A stretch of 64,000 nucleotides of DNA from an uncultured Prevotella sp. (GCA_900551055.1 URUK01000011.1:1-64000), one strand, 5' to 3'. Shown: positions 1 through 9,496, numbered from the stretch's first letter. Numbers and translations are program-made. The notes: generated by a model not told the origin, from the letters alone.

Positions 1-59
1 AAGAAACTTATAACTGAATCCTGTTTCCATTTACACAAAATTTTGGACAGTGTCATGCG

Positions 60-207
60 CGGACTTCTTCACCCTTCATTATTCACTCTTCACCCTTAAA
101 TTCTTAACTCTTCGCTCTTAATTTCTTAATTCTCAACTCTTAATTCTCAACTCTTAATTCTTAACTCTTAATTCTTAACTCTTAATTCTTAATTTCTTAA
201 CTCTTAA
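60..207. repeat. Low-complexity tandem array of TTAACTC/TTAATTC words
   Basis: The stretch is built from repeated short words such as AACTCTTAATTC, after a first part made of TTCACCCTT-like words, and it runs up to the stop codon of the C69 peptidase gene. The same words form the arms of the long inverted repeats near 17.9 and 53.6 kb, but no opposite arm is visible here. It may be an expanded or half version of that element. Bases 1-59 show nothing I can assign. Confidence 0.75.
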
Positions 208-208
208 C

Positions 209-1843
209 TCATTCAGGCACTGCGTACTTATCGCCCGTAGCCCTTACTATCTCACGCGCCGCCTTATCCGTATATCCGGGACGCTCTACCGCCGCGCCAA
301 GACCTGTGGCAGTGCGCTTGAACCGTCCGTTGGCTTCAGGCTTGACGGTCATGTCGTTATATTTCACAATAAGATATATTGCAAGTTCTTTCCAGCGTGC
401 CAGCATCTGCTGCGCCTTGTCATTGCTGTACGCATTGAGAAGTCTCACAGCCGCAGCCGCGTCAGTCTTATAAAGTTTCTGCGCTTCAGCCTCTATTGCA
501 GCCTGGCTGGCATCGTAGCTTGCTTCAAGCGAGTCTCTCACCTCCTTCAACGAGCCGAACATCATCGAGTAGCGCGGATACACCATGTTGCTGACCCAGT
601 TGCACACCCAGTAAGCGTTCTTGTCACTGAACGTAACGGCATCCGCCCCCGGAGTATTGTAGCATTCTGGCTGTACGGTATTGCCGCAATATACCGGCGT
701 GTAGGCAACCATGTTGCCGTCATCGTTACCGAACCAAAGAATGCCGCCTATCTGCCTTGGCAGCCACGAACGGAGCTGGGCTATGTACGAAAAGCCCGAC
801 TGCTGTGTTGACGTAGGCCGCTCATTAAAGTATTCTTTGCCGTCCACCTTGAATGTCAGAGGCGTAGGACGGTAAGGCATGCCCCACAAACCTTGTCCGG
901 GGTCGTTGTCAAGGGCGAACGGCGTACCCTCATAGTGGTCGCGCATACAGTCACGGATGTCCTGCAAAGTAACTTTTTTATTCGGCACAATCCACAGCGG
1001 CATAGGCTCCGCGTCCTTAACCTTACCCTCGGCATAGGGTAGGTAACGCTCCATGTCAGAGAAATGATTAAAGAAGCTCCACACACGCGCCTCGCAAAAG
1101 CGCCTGCCGGAAAAGTCGGGATAAGCGTATGTCTCACAAAAACTGAAGTCTTCATCCTTGCCGTTGAACCAGCCCTTTTCACGTGCGAAACTGATACAAT
1201 CCTTTGAAAAAATCACATTCTTTTTATCTTTCTGGTCGAACTTGCGTATGCGGCTTTGGTTGGCATGCGCACAGATAGCATCATCGGGAATGCGCAATGC
1301 TACCCACACGACGCCTTTGCTGCCCGGACCTTTGCCCATCATCTCCATTATCCAAGCCTCTTCCGGGTCACAGATTGAAAAAGTCTCCCCCTCCGAGCAA
1401 TAACCGTAAGTCTCGGCAAGCGTAGTCATAACCTTTATGGCCTCGCGTGCTGTCTTCGAGCGTTGCAAGGCTATGTATATCAGCGAACCATAGTCAAGCA
1501 CACCGGTAGTATCAACCATCTCGTGACGACCGCCAAAGGTTGTTTCGCCGATGCTCACCTGATATTCGTTTATGTTCCCTATGACATTATACGTCTCGCC
1601 CGCCTCTGGAATCTGGCCGTGATACTCCTTTGTGTCCCAATCGTATATCTGGCGCATCTCCCCTTTGGCATGCTTTCCGGCAGGGAAATGACAAAGGCCG
1701 ATGAACATCCCATAATCATCGGCATTGTAAGTGGTGAACACCGAACCGTCAGCACTTGCCCCCTTGCCCACAATAAAATTGGTGCATGCAGTGGCATAAA
1801 CGCATGCCACAAGCACAATCAGCAAAGTAGATAATCTCTTCAT
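209..1843 (-). CDS. Secreted C69-family dipeptidase
   Basis: Predicted exported peptidase of the C69 (PepD-like) family, N-terminal-nucleophile hydrolases that cleave dipeptides. The 544-residue protein starts MKRLSTLL, with a hydrophobic signal segment to about residue 19. Cys20 (in CTNFIVGKG) would become the new N-terminus after signal cleavage and is the expected catalytic residue. The family-typical AHANQSRI segment lies mid-protein. The chosen ATG is eight codons inside a longer frame, because the upstream residues spoil the signal peptide. The gene follows the M23 peptidase gene by about 20 bases on the same strand, suggesting co-transcription of two envelope peptidases. Exact substrates cannot be told from sequence. 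Confidence 0.9.
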   Translation of the reverse strand: MKRLSTLLIVLVACVYATACTNFIVGKGASADGSVFTTYNADDYGMFIGLCHFPAGKHAKGEMRQIYDWDTKEYHGQIPEAGETYNVIGNINEYQVSIGETTFGGRHEMVDTTGVLDYGSLIYIALQRSKTAREAIKVMTTLAETYGYCSEGETFSICDPEEAWIMEMMGKGPGSKGVVWVALRIPDDAICAHANQSRIRKFDQKDKKNVIFSKDCISFAREKGWFNGKDEDFSFCETYAYPDFSGRRFCEARVWSFFNHFSDMERYLPYAEGKVKDAEPMPLWIVPNKKVTLQDIRDCMRDHYEGTPFALDNDPGQGLWGMPYRPTPLTFKVDGKEYFNERPTSTQQSGFSYIAQLRSWLPRQIGGILWFGNDDGNMVAYTPVYCGNTVQPECYNTPGADAVTFSDKNAYWVCNWVSNMVYPRYSMMFGSLKEVRDSLEASYDASQAAIEAEAQKLYKTDAAAAVRLLNAYSNDKAQQMLARWKELAIYLIVKYNDMTVKPEANGRFKRTATGLGAAVERPGYTDKAAREIVRATGDKYAVPE

Positions 1844-1863
1844 TTTTATGGTTTTAATAAATA

Positions 1864-3504
1864 TCAATACTTAAAATCCCCAACAAACACACTGCGGTTG
1901 CCGCGCTCGTCAACAGCCACAAGCTTCACTGTATGGTTGCCACCGGTCTTTGCCACCGGTGCGGACGGCAAATCGCACACATATACACCGGCCTTCTCCA
2001 TATATTCAAACAGAACAAAACGGCCGTCAACATAACCTTTCAACGAACGCAGGCCGCTTTGCCTGTCGTATGCCAAGACACGCAACCTCCTTGCCGATGC
2101 GTTGAAAGATGTCAATACAGGCGGAATGTCGTCATAGGCTATCTCATAGTCCGCGCCAAGTTCACGCATCCTGCCAGTCACCCAGCCGTCCTTGAACTCT
2201 CCACCCATATTACGGTCAACGCCATAATGGCTAACGATATACAACTTACCGGGGTCTGCAACCTTCTTCTTCAACCTCAATGATATTTTCGCCCAGCCCA
2301 AAAGAGGATAAGAACGGTCGTAAAACCGCCACTCGTCCGACAACGCATCCGGCTTAGCCTTTACCTTTGGCGACAACTCAACATTGTCAGGAAGCAGCCC
2401 CTTGGGAACAAGCAGCATAAGCCCCGGACGCTGAAAGCCGTTTATCCGGTCATGCAAAAGCATATTCATCACGCTCCGCCGGCGTGCCACAGGTATGTCC
2501 TGCCGTTTCCCTTTCACAGTAAAAGTATATTGCCGCGAGTTTCCGAAAATGTCAGACACTGTATATGCCAAATGATAGTCGCGTTCTTCATCAAATGTTA
2601 CGATGCCCCTATCCGCCGTACCGACATTTATAAAAGGAAGAGTGTTGCCCGGGTCGGCAAAAGACTTCATGTACCACACGCGGCTATGGCAGTAATGTTC
2701 GTAGTCGCCCCAAGTATTCACCATGCGATTGCAATGACTGGGTATGCTGTCAACAACGCTTTCAAACACCGTTTTACCGTCAACCGTCAGCGTTGTCTTG
2801 CGTATGCCAAGTATGCCGTAACTGCCATCCATGTAATCGTTCGCCCAAATGCCAAAACCCACCTTGCCCCACGCCGTGAACTCACGTGTGAGATTTGTTG
2901 ACGAAAATCCGTACGACTGATTGCGTTGAGAGCCACAGAATACACCCTCCCCCTCGACAGGATATGCCATAAACGAATGCGCAATGGGTTTTGTTGTATC
3001 TGTTACAAAACCCTTTAGGTAATCAAGAGGGTCGATGAAATCCCAAGTTTTCGTAGCATGGAACTCAAGGTGAAGATGCGGAGCCTTGCTCGCTCCCGTG
3101 TTTCCGCTAACGGCAATGAATTGGCCTTGCGCCACAGGATAATCTGTAGGCCGCAGCCTTACATCGGCGAAACACGTCTGATTCTGGTATTGCCACTTAC
3201 GTACAATAGCAGCCAACTGCGGTACAAACTTTTTCAAATGACAATACACCGTAGTTATTCCTCCGGGGTGACGCACGTAAACGGCATTGCCGAAGCCACC
3301 CAAGCCTACCGTTATCCTGCTGACATAACCGTCGGCCACAGAAAATATCGGCTTACCTTCCACCTGTCCGGTCCGCACGTCAATACCACCATGAAAATGG
3401 TTGGGCCTTGGCTCACCGAAGTTACCGGACAAAGACACCGGATAATTGACAGGCGAGCCAAACGACAAGACCGACGCCAAGAGTAGCGGAAAGATGAATG
3501 ACAT
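1864..3504 (-). CDS. M23-family metallopeptidase (peptidoglycan endopeptidase-like)
   Basis: Predicted periplasmic or outer-surface zinc peptidase acting on peptidoglycan cross-links. A short N-terminal hydrophobic stretch (residues 3-16) looks like a signal peptide. The zinc-binding HxxxD is His38 and Asp42 in HFHGGID, and the second metal and catalytic His pair is in HLHLEFH at about residues 143-149. These define the M23 (LytM/lysostaphin) fold. Unlike the short housekeeping members, about 370 further residues follow, probably beta-sandwich domains. The gene lies downstream of nadC but is separated from it by a terminator-like hairpin, and it precedes the C69 peptidase gene closely. Confidence is high for the family and low for the exact bond cleaved. 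Confidence 0.9.
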   Translation of the reverse strand: MSFIFPLLLASVLSFGSPVNYPVSLSGNFGEPRPNHFHGGIDVRTGQVEGKPIFSVADGYVSRITVGLGGFGNAVYVRHPGGITTVYCHLKKFVPQLAAIVRKWQYQNQTCFADVRLRPTDYPVAQGQFIAVSGNTGASKAPHLHLEFHATKTWDFIDPLDYLKGFVTDTTKPIAHSFMAYPVEGEGVFCGSQRNQSYGFSSTNLTREFTAWGKVGFGIWANDYMDGSYGILGIRKTTLTVDGKTVFESVVDSIPSHCNRMVNTWGDYEHYCHSRVWYMKSFADPGNTLPFINVGTADRGIVTFDEERDYHLAYTVSDIFGNSRQYTFTVKGKRQDIPVARRRSVMNMLLHDRINGFQRPGLMLLVPKGLLPDNVELSPKVKAKPDALSDEWRFYDRSYPLLGWAKISLRLKKKVADPGKLYIVSHYGVDRNMGGEFKDGWVTGRMRELGADYEIAYDDIPPVLTSFNASARRLRVLAYDRQSGLRSLKGYVDGRFVLFEYMEKAGVYVCDLPSAPVAKTGGNHTVKLVAVDERGNRSVFVGDFKY

Positions 3505-3515
3505 ACGCTTTTAAG

Positions 3516-3565
3516 AAAAAGTTGAAGTGGCTAAAACGGGCATAGCCCATTCCAACCACTTCAAC
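3516..3565 (-). terminator. Intrinsic terminator after nadC
   Basis: GTTGAAGTGG (3521-3530) pairs with CCACTTCAAC (3556-3565), with an inner GGGC-ATA-GCCC hairpin. On the minus strand the stem is followed by TTTTTC. It lies between the nadC stop and the M23 start, so the M23 gene probably has its own promoter. Confidence 0.75.
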
Positions 3566-3575
3566 CATATTACGT

Positions 3576-4424
3576 TCAACATGCCTTGAAACTCATGTCA
3601 AGTCCCTTTACCGAATGAGTCAGGGCGCCTACCGAGATATAGTCAACGCCGCACTCTGCGTATTGGCGTATAGTTTCAAATGTTATTCCTCCGCTCGATT
3701 CTGTCTCAAACCTGCCGGCTATCATCTCTACTGCAGTCCTTGTGTCGTCTACCGAGAAATTGTCAAACATTATCCGGTCAACTCCCCCACAGTCCATGAC
3801 TTGCTGTATCTCGATGAAGTTGCGCACCTCTATCTCTATCTTAAGGTCAAGGGAGTTTTCCTTGAGATACTTATGACAGCGGTCTATCGCATTCTTGATG
3901 CCACCGGCAAAATCAACATGATTGTCCTTGAGAAGTATCATGTCAAACAATCCTATCCTGTGGTTCATGCCGCCGCCAATCTTCACAGCCTGCTTTTCAA
4001 GAATACGCATACCGGGAGTTGTCTTCCTTGTGTCAAGCACATGAGCCTTTGTACCTTTAATAAGCTCTACGTACCTGTGGGTCATAGTGGCAATTCCACT
4101 CATACGCTGCATTATGTTGAGCATCAGCCGCTCAGTCTGAAGCAGCGAGCGCACCTTGCCCTCAACAACCATGGCTATGTCGCCGGCCTTAACCTTCGCC
4201 CCGTCTTCAATAAGCACTTCCACTTTAAGAGCAGGGTCAAATTTGGCAAACACCCTCTTTGCAACTTCAACACCAGCCAAAATACCGTCTTCTTTTATCA
4301 GCAAGTGCGACTTCCCCACGGCATCCTCCGGGATGCAGCACAGCGTGGTATGGTCGCCATCGCCTATGTCCTCGGCAAAGGCCAAGTCGATAAGCCTGTC
4401 TTCCAGTTCATCTACCGTATACAT
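3576..4424 (-). CDS. nadC: Quinolinate phosphoribosyltransferase (decarboxylating)
   Basis: Converts quinolinate and PRPP to nicotinate mononucleotide, CO2 and pyrophosphate in de novo NAD synthesis; cytoplasmic. The 282 residues match the usual family length. Recognisable segments are EDIGDGDHTT near the N-terminus, the LNIMQRMSGIAT helix, the phosphate-binding DTRKTTPGMR and KIGGGMNHRIGL stretch, and the LLKDNH segment of the TIM-barrel half. The C-terminal ISVGALTHS completes the barrel. No nadA or nadB is in the window. A small beta-barrel gene starts upstream on the same strand about 30 bases away, so read-through from that promoter is possible. Confidence 0.96.
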   Translation of the reverse strand: MYTVDELEDRLIDLAFAEDIGDGDHTTLCCIPEDAVGKSHLLIKEDGILAGVEVAKRVFAKFDPALKVEVLIEDGAKVKAGDIAMVVEGKVRSLLQTERLMLNIMQRMSGIATMTHRYVELIKGTKAHVLDTRKTTPGMRILEKQAVKIGGGMNHRIGLFDMILLKDNHVDFAGGIKNAIDRCHKYLKENSLDLKIEIEVRNFIEIQQVMDCGGVDRIMFDNFSVDDTRTAVEMIAGRFETESSGGITFETIRQYAECGVDYISVGALTHSVKGLDMSFKAC

Positions 4425-4453
4425 ACCAGTAACCTTTTATTTAATAGAATGAA

Positions 4454-4939
4454 TTACAAATAAACGCCCACTCCAATCTTAAATCCAATCTTAGAATAGT
4501 CTGAATGGTTCTTGAACGATTGGTCGTAATAAATCGACGGCTCTATGGTAACCGTTTTGTTCAGGAAGAAAGCATAGCCGACCTCTATCCCCGGCATAAA
4601 ATCATTATAATTGTGGTTGGCATGAACCAACTTGGCGTTAACGCCCAAATAAAGTCCGTTCTGTATAATGTAATATCTGCCACCGATGCCAAGCATAACT
4701 TTGTCTGAAATACCGTCAAGCCCGCTATGCTGCCATCCGACCTGCCCCAACAGCATCCAATCGTCGGCAAGCATATAACCGCCCTTGGCATCAAGTCCGA
4801 TATTAAATTCTTCGGAACCGCTATAGCTTATATCAAGCCCTGACACGGAAGCCCCGACATACCACTTGCCCTTCTCAAACTGGGCATAGCCGACCATAGC
4901 GACAAGCATTCCGGCCAGCAACATTGCAAATCTTTTCAT
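4454..4939 (-). CDS. Small outer-membrane beta-barrel protein
   Basis: The 161-residue protein has a signal peptide (MKRFAMLLAGMLVAMVGYAQ, cleavage after Ala19 or Gln20). It is followed by alternating aromatic and glycine-rich strands (KWYVGASVSGLDISY, YYIIQNGLYLGVNAKL, YAFFLNKTVTIEPSIYY) and ends GFKIGVGVYL, typical of an eight-stranded OmpA/OmpX-like barrel. No catalytic motif is visible. It is transcribed divergently from the glycosyl hydrolase gene, each from its own consensus promoter in a shared 100-base gap. Function is unknown; structural or adhesin-like roles are common in such proteins. Confidence 0.8.
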   Translation of the reverse strand: MKRFAMLLAGMLVAMVGYAQFEKGKWYVGASVSGLDISYSGSEEFNIGLDAKGGYMLADDWMLLGQVGWQHSGLDGISDKVMLGIGGRYYIIQNGLYLGVNAKLVHANHNYNDFMPGIEVGYAFFLNKTVTIEPSIYYDQSFKNHSDYSKIGFKIGVGVYL

Positions 4940-4965
4940 GCTTTTTTATTTGAATAATTGATTTG

Positions 4966-4997
4966 CAAAATTAATCATTAAATTTGAGATTACCAAA
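4966..4997 (-). promoter_or_regulatory. Bacteroidetes-type promoter for the beta-barrel gene
   Basis: On the minus strand TTTG (plus coordinates 4994-4997) is followed after 20 bases by TAATTTTG (4966-4973), matching TTTG-N19/20-TAnnTTTG. The start codon lies about 27 bases further. Confidence 0.7.
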
Positions 4998-5013
4998 AAT
5001 AACTGTAACTTTG
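4983..5013 (+). promoter_or_regulatory. Bacteroidetes-type promoter for the GHL10 gene
   Basis: TTTG (4983-4986), a 19-base spacer and TAACTTTG (5006-5013) give a perfect match to the consensus. It overlaps the divergent promoter of the beta-barrel gene, so the two may compete. Confidence 0.75.
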
Positions 5014-5048
5014 CAGGATATTAAGCCTTTGCGTTGACAAACAGACAA

Positions 5049-6713
5049 ATGAACATCCAATACAGACTATATTTGTTACTTGCGACTGTCGGTTTTGCTT
5101 TCTACATGGCCGCAGCACAACATCATAATCATTGGACAATTCCCAAACATGAGGTCAGGGCCGTATGGCTGACTACTCTTGAAGGCCTTGACTGGCCGCT
5201 CACAAAAGCACAAAGCCCAAACACGGCAGAAAGGCAGAAACAGGAATTATGCACAATGCTCGACAGGCTCAATGCCGCCGGGATAAACACAGTTCTCCTG
5301 CAAACACGCTTACGCGCAACTGTAATATACCCCTCAACCATAGAACAATGGGACGCCTGCCTGACAGGAACATACGGACGAGCCCCTGGATACGACCCAC
5401 TGGCATTCGCCATTGCCGAATGCCACAAGCGCGGAATGGAAATCCAGGCTTGGGTGGTAGCCATTCCAATAGGCAAGTGGAACTCGCCCGGATGCCAGGC
5501 GATACGCCGTCTACATCCGGGCTTGGTGCGGAAAATAGGCACAAACGGCTATATGGACCCGGCCAACCCTGCAACGGCAAAACACATAGCAGCCGTTTGC
5601 AGTGAGATTACACGCCGTTACGACATCGACGGCATCCATCTTGACTATATACGTTACCCCGAAACATGGCCCTCGCCACGGAACGCAAACGACCGGGCCG
5701 TGCGGCAACGCAGCATCACAGCCATAGTCGCCGCCGTAAACGACAGTGTGAAAAGAATAAAATCATGGGTAAAGCTAAGTTGCGCGGCAATAGGCAAACA
5801 CGCCCCTCTGCCAAGACGCGACAGCAAAGGATGGGACGCCCTGTACAAAGGCAACCAGGAAGCGCAAGCGTGGCTGCGCACAGGACTTGTCGACCAGATT
5901 TACCCGATGATATATTTCAGCGGTGACGACTTCTATCCTTTCATGGCAGACTGGGGAGAGAGCGCGCCTTACCCCGGGGCGGTGGTTGCAGGCATAGCCG
6001 CCTACCGCCTTGCGCGCGGCGAGGGCGACTGGCCGCTTATTGAAGTGGAACGGCAGATGAACGTGGCACGCTCTTTAGGCGTCGGAGTGGCTTTATTCCG
6101 CGCACGCTTTCTTCTTGACGACACAAAAGGGCTGTACGGCTTTATGAAAGACTCATTCTCCCCCACCCTGTCACTTATACCGCAAAGAGGACAAACCTCG
6201 TCCGGCCGTCCGGAAGCGCCACATAACCTCGCCATAAAGAAAACACAGTACGGCCAAGCAATATTACGATGGGACACGGCTGGCCAAACGACATTCAACA
6301 TTTACGCATCAAAAAGCTACCCTGTAGATACCGCCGACGCACGGAACTTAATAGCCGTAAACCTCAAAAACAACAGTTTCCCCCTGACTTTGGCCGGACA
6401 ACAAATGCACTTTGCAGTTACTGCAAACGACAGATACGGGCGTGAAAGCGCCGCCGCGCGTACAGGCGAGCCGGCAAAGCAGAAAAACACAATTCCTTCC
6501 AACGGGCTGATACCGCTGCCCAACGACGCGGAAGACACCGGCTTCATCCTGCTGAAAGACATGGCCGGACGCACTGTCGCCATACTGCCTTGCAGGAACG
6601 GACACGCCGACGCAAGCCGGATAAGCCCGGGATATTATGCCGTCTACACGATAAACGCCAAAGGCGAGATACGGCGCATCGGCTTCCGCGCAAAAATGAG
6701 GGACGAGCAATAA
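5049..6713 (+). CDS. Secreted GHL10-type (DUF187-like) glycosyl hydrolase
   Basis: Predicted exported TIM-barrel glycosidase related to the GH10-like GHL10 family. A signal segment covers residues 5-22. Family landmarks are HEVRAVWLTT near residue 35, the LNAAGINTVLLQTR strand, GYDPLAFAIAECHKRGMEIQAW, and DGIHLDYIRYP, which holds the acidic residues expected at the active site. A downstream fibronectin-III-like segment (about 385-460, PHNLAIKKTQYGQAILRWD) and a C-terminal tail (PGYYAVYTINAKGEIRRIGF) follow. I chose ATG 5049 over an in-frame TTG at 5034; both are possible. Substrate is unknown; family members include enzymes acting on bacterial envelope glycans. Confidence 0.85.
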   Translation: MNIQYRLYLLLATVGFAFYMAAAQHHNHWTIPKHEVRAVWLTTLEGLDWPLTKAQSPNTAERQKQELCTMLDRLNAAGINTVLLQTRLRATVIYPSTIEQWDACLTGTYGRAPGYDPLAFAIAECHKRGMEIQAWVVAIPIGKWNSPGCQAIRRLHPGLVRKIGTNGYMDPANPATAKHIAAVCSEITRRYDIDGIHLDYIRYPETWPSPRNANDRAVRQRSITAIVAAVNDSVKRIKSWVKLSCAAIGKHAPLPRRDSKGWDALYKGNQEAQAWLRTGLVDQIYPMIYFSGDDFYPFMADWGESAPYPGAVVAGIAAYRLARGEGDWPLIEVERQMNVARSLGVGVALFRARFLLDDTKGLYGFMKDSFSPTLSLIPQRGQTSSGRPEAPHNLAIKKTQYGQAILRWDTAGQTTFNIYASKSYPVDTADARNLIAVNLKNNSFPLTLAGQQMHFAVTANDRYGRESAAARTGEPAKQKNTIPSNGLIPLPNDAEDTGFILLKDMAGRTVAILPCRNGHADASRISPGYYAVYTINAKGEIRRIGFRAKMRDEQ

Positions 6714-6822
6714 CAGGCTTTGCGCAAAGGTATGACGCAACGCAAGCTCCATAAGGAGAGCAAAGCAGACTGTCACAAATTCAAGAAATATTCTTACACT
6801 CTGATTTTCGTCAACGCTCCAC

Positions 6823-6876
6823 AACAGCCTTGCTCATAAAAACTTGCCAGTAGTACAAAAACAAGGCTGTTTTTTG
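6823..6876 (+). terminator. Intrinsic terminator downstream of the GHL10 gene
   Basis: AACAGCCTTG (6823-6832) pairs with CAAGGCTGTT (6862-6871) and is followed by a T-run to 6876. It lies 110 bases after the stop codon. Confidence 0.75.
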
Positions 6877-6984
6877 TGTGCAAAGACAAACGGCACAATA
6901 TCAACAAGATACGCAAGATATGGCAGAAATGTGCAATAAAAGCTATAGCCTTCCGTTAGGAAACACGGCTAAAACAACATGCTT

Positions 6985-7135
6985 CAACGGTCAAAAGGCA
7001 TCGGAAACGCCGTCGAAAGAACTGCGAACAAGCGTCTTTTACAACACAAAAGACAACCTTTTACACTATGACTAACGGCATTTTAGGATGTGACACACGT
7101 CTTTTGGCTTGTCTTTCGCCATTTTCCAAGTTGAA
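6985..7135. repeat. Degenerate palindromic-unit array (copy 1)
   Basis: Decayed copies of the AAAAG-r-CGGCC-TTTTGC unit are visible (CAAAAGGCATCGG, GCGTCTTTTACAAC, CAAAAGACAACCTTTTAC, GTCTTTTGGCTTGTC). This is the poorest copy of the family, between the convergent GHL10 and fcl genes. The rest of the 600-base gap holds only the two hairpins listed separately. Confidence 0.45.
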
Positions 7136-7234
7136 AAACAACATTCTTCAGGATTGCGACTTCTGTTTTATAGGGAACGAAGTGAGTTTCCCATCTGGCA
7201 TTTTGACATAATTTCGCCTAATAACATTACAATA

Positions 7235-7283
7235 AGTGCCAACGGTTTGCAATGAAATCCAGTCACACAAAACCGTTGGCACT
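7235..7283 (-). terminator. Hairpin after the GDP-fucose operon
   Basis: AGTGCCAACGGTTT (7235-7248) and AAACCGTTGGCACT (7270-7283) form a 14-base-pair perfect stem with a 21-base loop, 28 bases past the fcl stop codon on the minus strand. There is no strong T-run, so termination is inferred from position. Confidence 0.55.
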
Positions 7284-7310
7284 AAGAAGTCAAGCCGCAT
7301 CAATCACCTT

Positions 7311-8408
7311 TCAAGAAAAATGGTTGATGCAGATACCGAGCTTATACCATTCGTAAAGGCGGTGAACGCCCTCGTCAATTTCAATCTTATGATGCCATCC
7401 CAAGGCGTGAAGTTTGGAAACATCTGTCAGCTTGCGCGGTGTACCGTCAGGCTTCGACGCATCCCAGCGAAGCTCACCCTTGAATCCTACTTCATTGATT
7501 ACGATTTCCGCAAGTCCGCGTATGCTGATTTCCTTGCCTGTTCCCACGTTTATATGGCAGTTCCTTATCTCCTTGTCTCCAGGATTATAAGTATCCTTAA
7601 AATCGACATTCAACAGGACATGCACGCTGGCGTCAGCCATCTCTTCACTCCAAAGGAACTCACGCATCGGGCTACCCGTTCCCCATAACGTGACCGCCTG
7701 TGGTGTAATTCCATATTTTGCCAACTTTGACAAAATCTCATCCTCGCCGCTGTTTCCGTCAACACCCTCGACAGGGCGCAGGCTTATGTCCTTACGCAAG
7801 TCGTCCCACATCCCTTCATTCAGGCACTTTGCCAGATACACCTTGCGTATCATGGCAGGCAGCACATGGCTGTTTTCCAAATGGAAATTGTCATTAGGGC
7901 CATAAAGGTTGGTCGGCATTACGGCTACATAATTGCAGCCATACTGTATGCTGAAGCTTTCACACATCTTCAAACCGGCAATCTTGGCGATTGCATACGG
8001 CTCATTGGTATACTCAAGTTCGGAAGTAAGCAAGGCTTCTTCCTTCATCGGCTGCGGAGCCATACGCGGATAAATGCAAGTACTGCCCAGGAAAAGCAGT
8101 TTTTTCACATCATGGCGAAAACTCTCACCTATGACATTCTGCTGTATTTGCAGGTTCTGATAAATGAAATCAGCCCTGTAATTGAGGTTTGCCATAATGC
8201 CGCCTACATGGGCAGCGGCAAGCACTACGGCATCAGGGCGTTCCTGGTCAAAGAAGTCCTTTACCGCAACAGGGTCAAGCAAGTCAAGTTCGCTATGGCT
8301 GCGGCCAACCAGATTTTCGTATCCGCGTGACTTAAGATTATTCCATATTGCCGAACCAACTAAACCATGATGGCCGGCAACAAAAATTTTCGCACTTTTG
8401 TCCAACAT
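7311..8408 (-). CDS. fcl: GDP-L-fucose synthase
   Basis: Catalyses epimerisation and NADPH-dependent reduction of GDP-4-keto-6-deoxy-mannose to GDP-L-fucose. The 365-residue short-chain dehydrogenase has a Rossmann glycine motif (GHHGLVGSAI, from residue 13), the GSTCIYP active-site strand and the catalytic YAIAK (YxxxK). An insertion of about 45 residues (YLAKCLNEGMWDDLRK onward) lies in the substrate-binding half, making it longer than the roughly 320-residue enteric enzyme; this longer form is common in Bacteroidetes. It starts two bases after the gmd stop codon, so the two are co-transcribed and probably translationally coupled. Confidence 0.95.
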   Translation of the reverse strand: MLDKSAKIFVAGHHGLVGSAIWNNLKSRGYENLVGRSHSELDLLDPVAVKDFFDQERPDAVVLAAAHVGGIMANLNYRADFIYQNLQIQQNVIGESFRHDVKKLLFLGSTCIYPRMAPQPMKEEALLTSELEYTNEPYAIAKIAGLKMCESFSIQYGCNYVAVMPTNLYGPNDNFHLENSHVLPAMIRKVYLAKCLNEGMWDDLRKDISLRPVEGVDGNSGEDEILSKLAKYGITPQAVTLWGTGSPMREFLWSEEMADASVHVLLNVDFKDTYNPGDKEIRNCHINVGTGKEISIRGLAEIVINEVGFKGELRWDASKPDGTPRKLTDVSKLHALGWHHKIEIDEGVHRLYEWYKLGICINHFS

Positions 8409-8410
8409 GA

Positions 8411-9496
8411 TTATTCCGCCATTTGAGCCTTGATATAAAGTTTCCTTACAAACGCCATGTCATGCCGGACCATAATTCTTACCAATTCTTCAAACGAGGT
8501 TTTGGTAGGATTCCAGCCCAATACCTTTTTCGCCTTTGCCGGATTGCCGAGCAACTGGTCTACTTCGCAAGGACGGAAATATTTTGGATCCACCTCTACG
8601 AGAACCTTACCCGTGGCGACATCAATGCCTTTCTCATTGACACCTTCACCTTCCCAGCGCAATTCAACTCCGGCCTCCCTGAACGCCAATGTACAAAATT
8701 CGCGGACAGTGTGCATCTCGCCGGTTGCAATGACAAAATCTTCAGGCTCAGGCTGTTGCAATATCATCCACATGCACTCCACATAGTCCTTGGCGTACCC
8801 CCAGTCGCGGCGCGCATCAAGATTGCCGAGATAAAGCTTGTCTTGGTATCCCTGAACAATGCGGCATGCGGCAAGGGTTATCTTTCGTGTCACAAAATTC
8901 TCGCCGCGGCGCTCACTCTCATGGTTGAACAATATTCCATTGCAACAATACATTCCATAGCTTTCACGATAGTTTTTCATTATCCAAAAGCCATAAAGCT
9001 TGGCAACCGAATAAGGCGACCTTGGATAGAACGGGGTTGTCTCGCTTTGCGGAACCTCCTGCACCTTGCCATAAAGTTCCGACGTTGAAGCCTGATAAAT
9101 GCGGCAGGTCTTTTCCAAACCGCAGATACGCACTGCCTCCAACAAACGCAATACGCCAACTGCATCGGTATCCGCCGTATATTCAGGAACATCAAAAGAC
9201 ACCTTGACATGGCTCTGCGCGGCCAAGTTGTAAATTTCGGTAGGCTTGGTCTCTCCGATAATACGGATTAAAGAGGAAGAATCGGTCATGTCGGCCCAAT
9301 GAAGATTGACAAGACGTGACTTCTTCATGTCACGCACCCACTCATCCAAATACAAGTGTTCAATCCTGCCTGTATTGAACGACGATGAACGCCGTAACAA
9401 TCCATGTACCTCATAACCTTTTTCAATCAAGAGTTCCGCCAAATACGAACCGTCTTGACCGGTAATACCTGTAATTAATGCAACATTTTTTTTCAT
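8411..9496 (-). CDS. gmd: GDP-mannose 4,6-dehydratase
   Basis: First committed step of GDP-fucose synthesis, turning GDP-mannose into GDP-4-keto-6-deoxy-D-mannose. The 361 residues begin with the NADP-binding [14 protein letters not shown]. They contain [29 protein letters not shown], the [14 protein letters not shown] substrate strand and the catalytic YSVAK. The C-terminal half has [16 protein letters not shown]. Length and order match the family. Position between manC and fcl confirms the pathway. Confidence 0.97.
   Translation of the reverse strand: MKKNVALITGITGQDGSYLAELLIEKGYEVHGLLRRSSSFNTGRIEHLYLDEWVRDMKKSRLVNLHWADMTDSSSLIRIIGETKPTEIYNLAAQSHVKVSFDVPEYTADTDAVGVLRLLEAVRICGLEKTCRIYQASTSELYGKVQEVPQSETTPFYPRSPYSVAKLYGFWIMKNYRESYGMYCCNGILFNHESERRGENFVTRKITLAACRIVQGYQDKLYLGNLDARRDWGYAKDYVECMWMILQQPEPEDFVIATGEMHTVREFCTLAFREAGVELRWEGEGVNEKGIDVATGKVLVEVDPKYFRPCEVDQLLGNPAKAKKVLGWNPTKTSFEELVRIMVRHDMAFVRKLYIKAQMAE

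Noticed and set aside
6878..7075. Plus-strand open frame of 65 codons
   Set aside because: Starts next to a terminator and runs into a decayed repeat array; composition is not protein-like.
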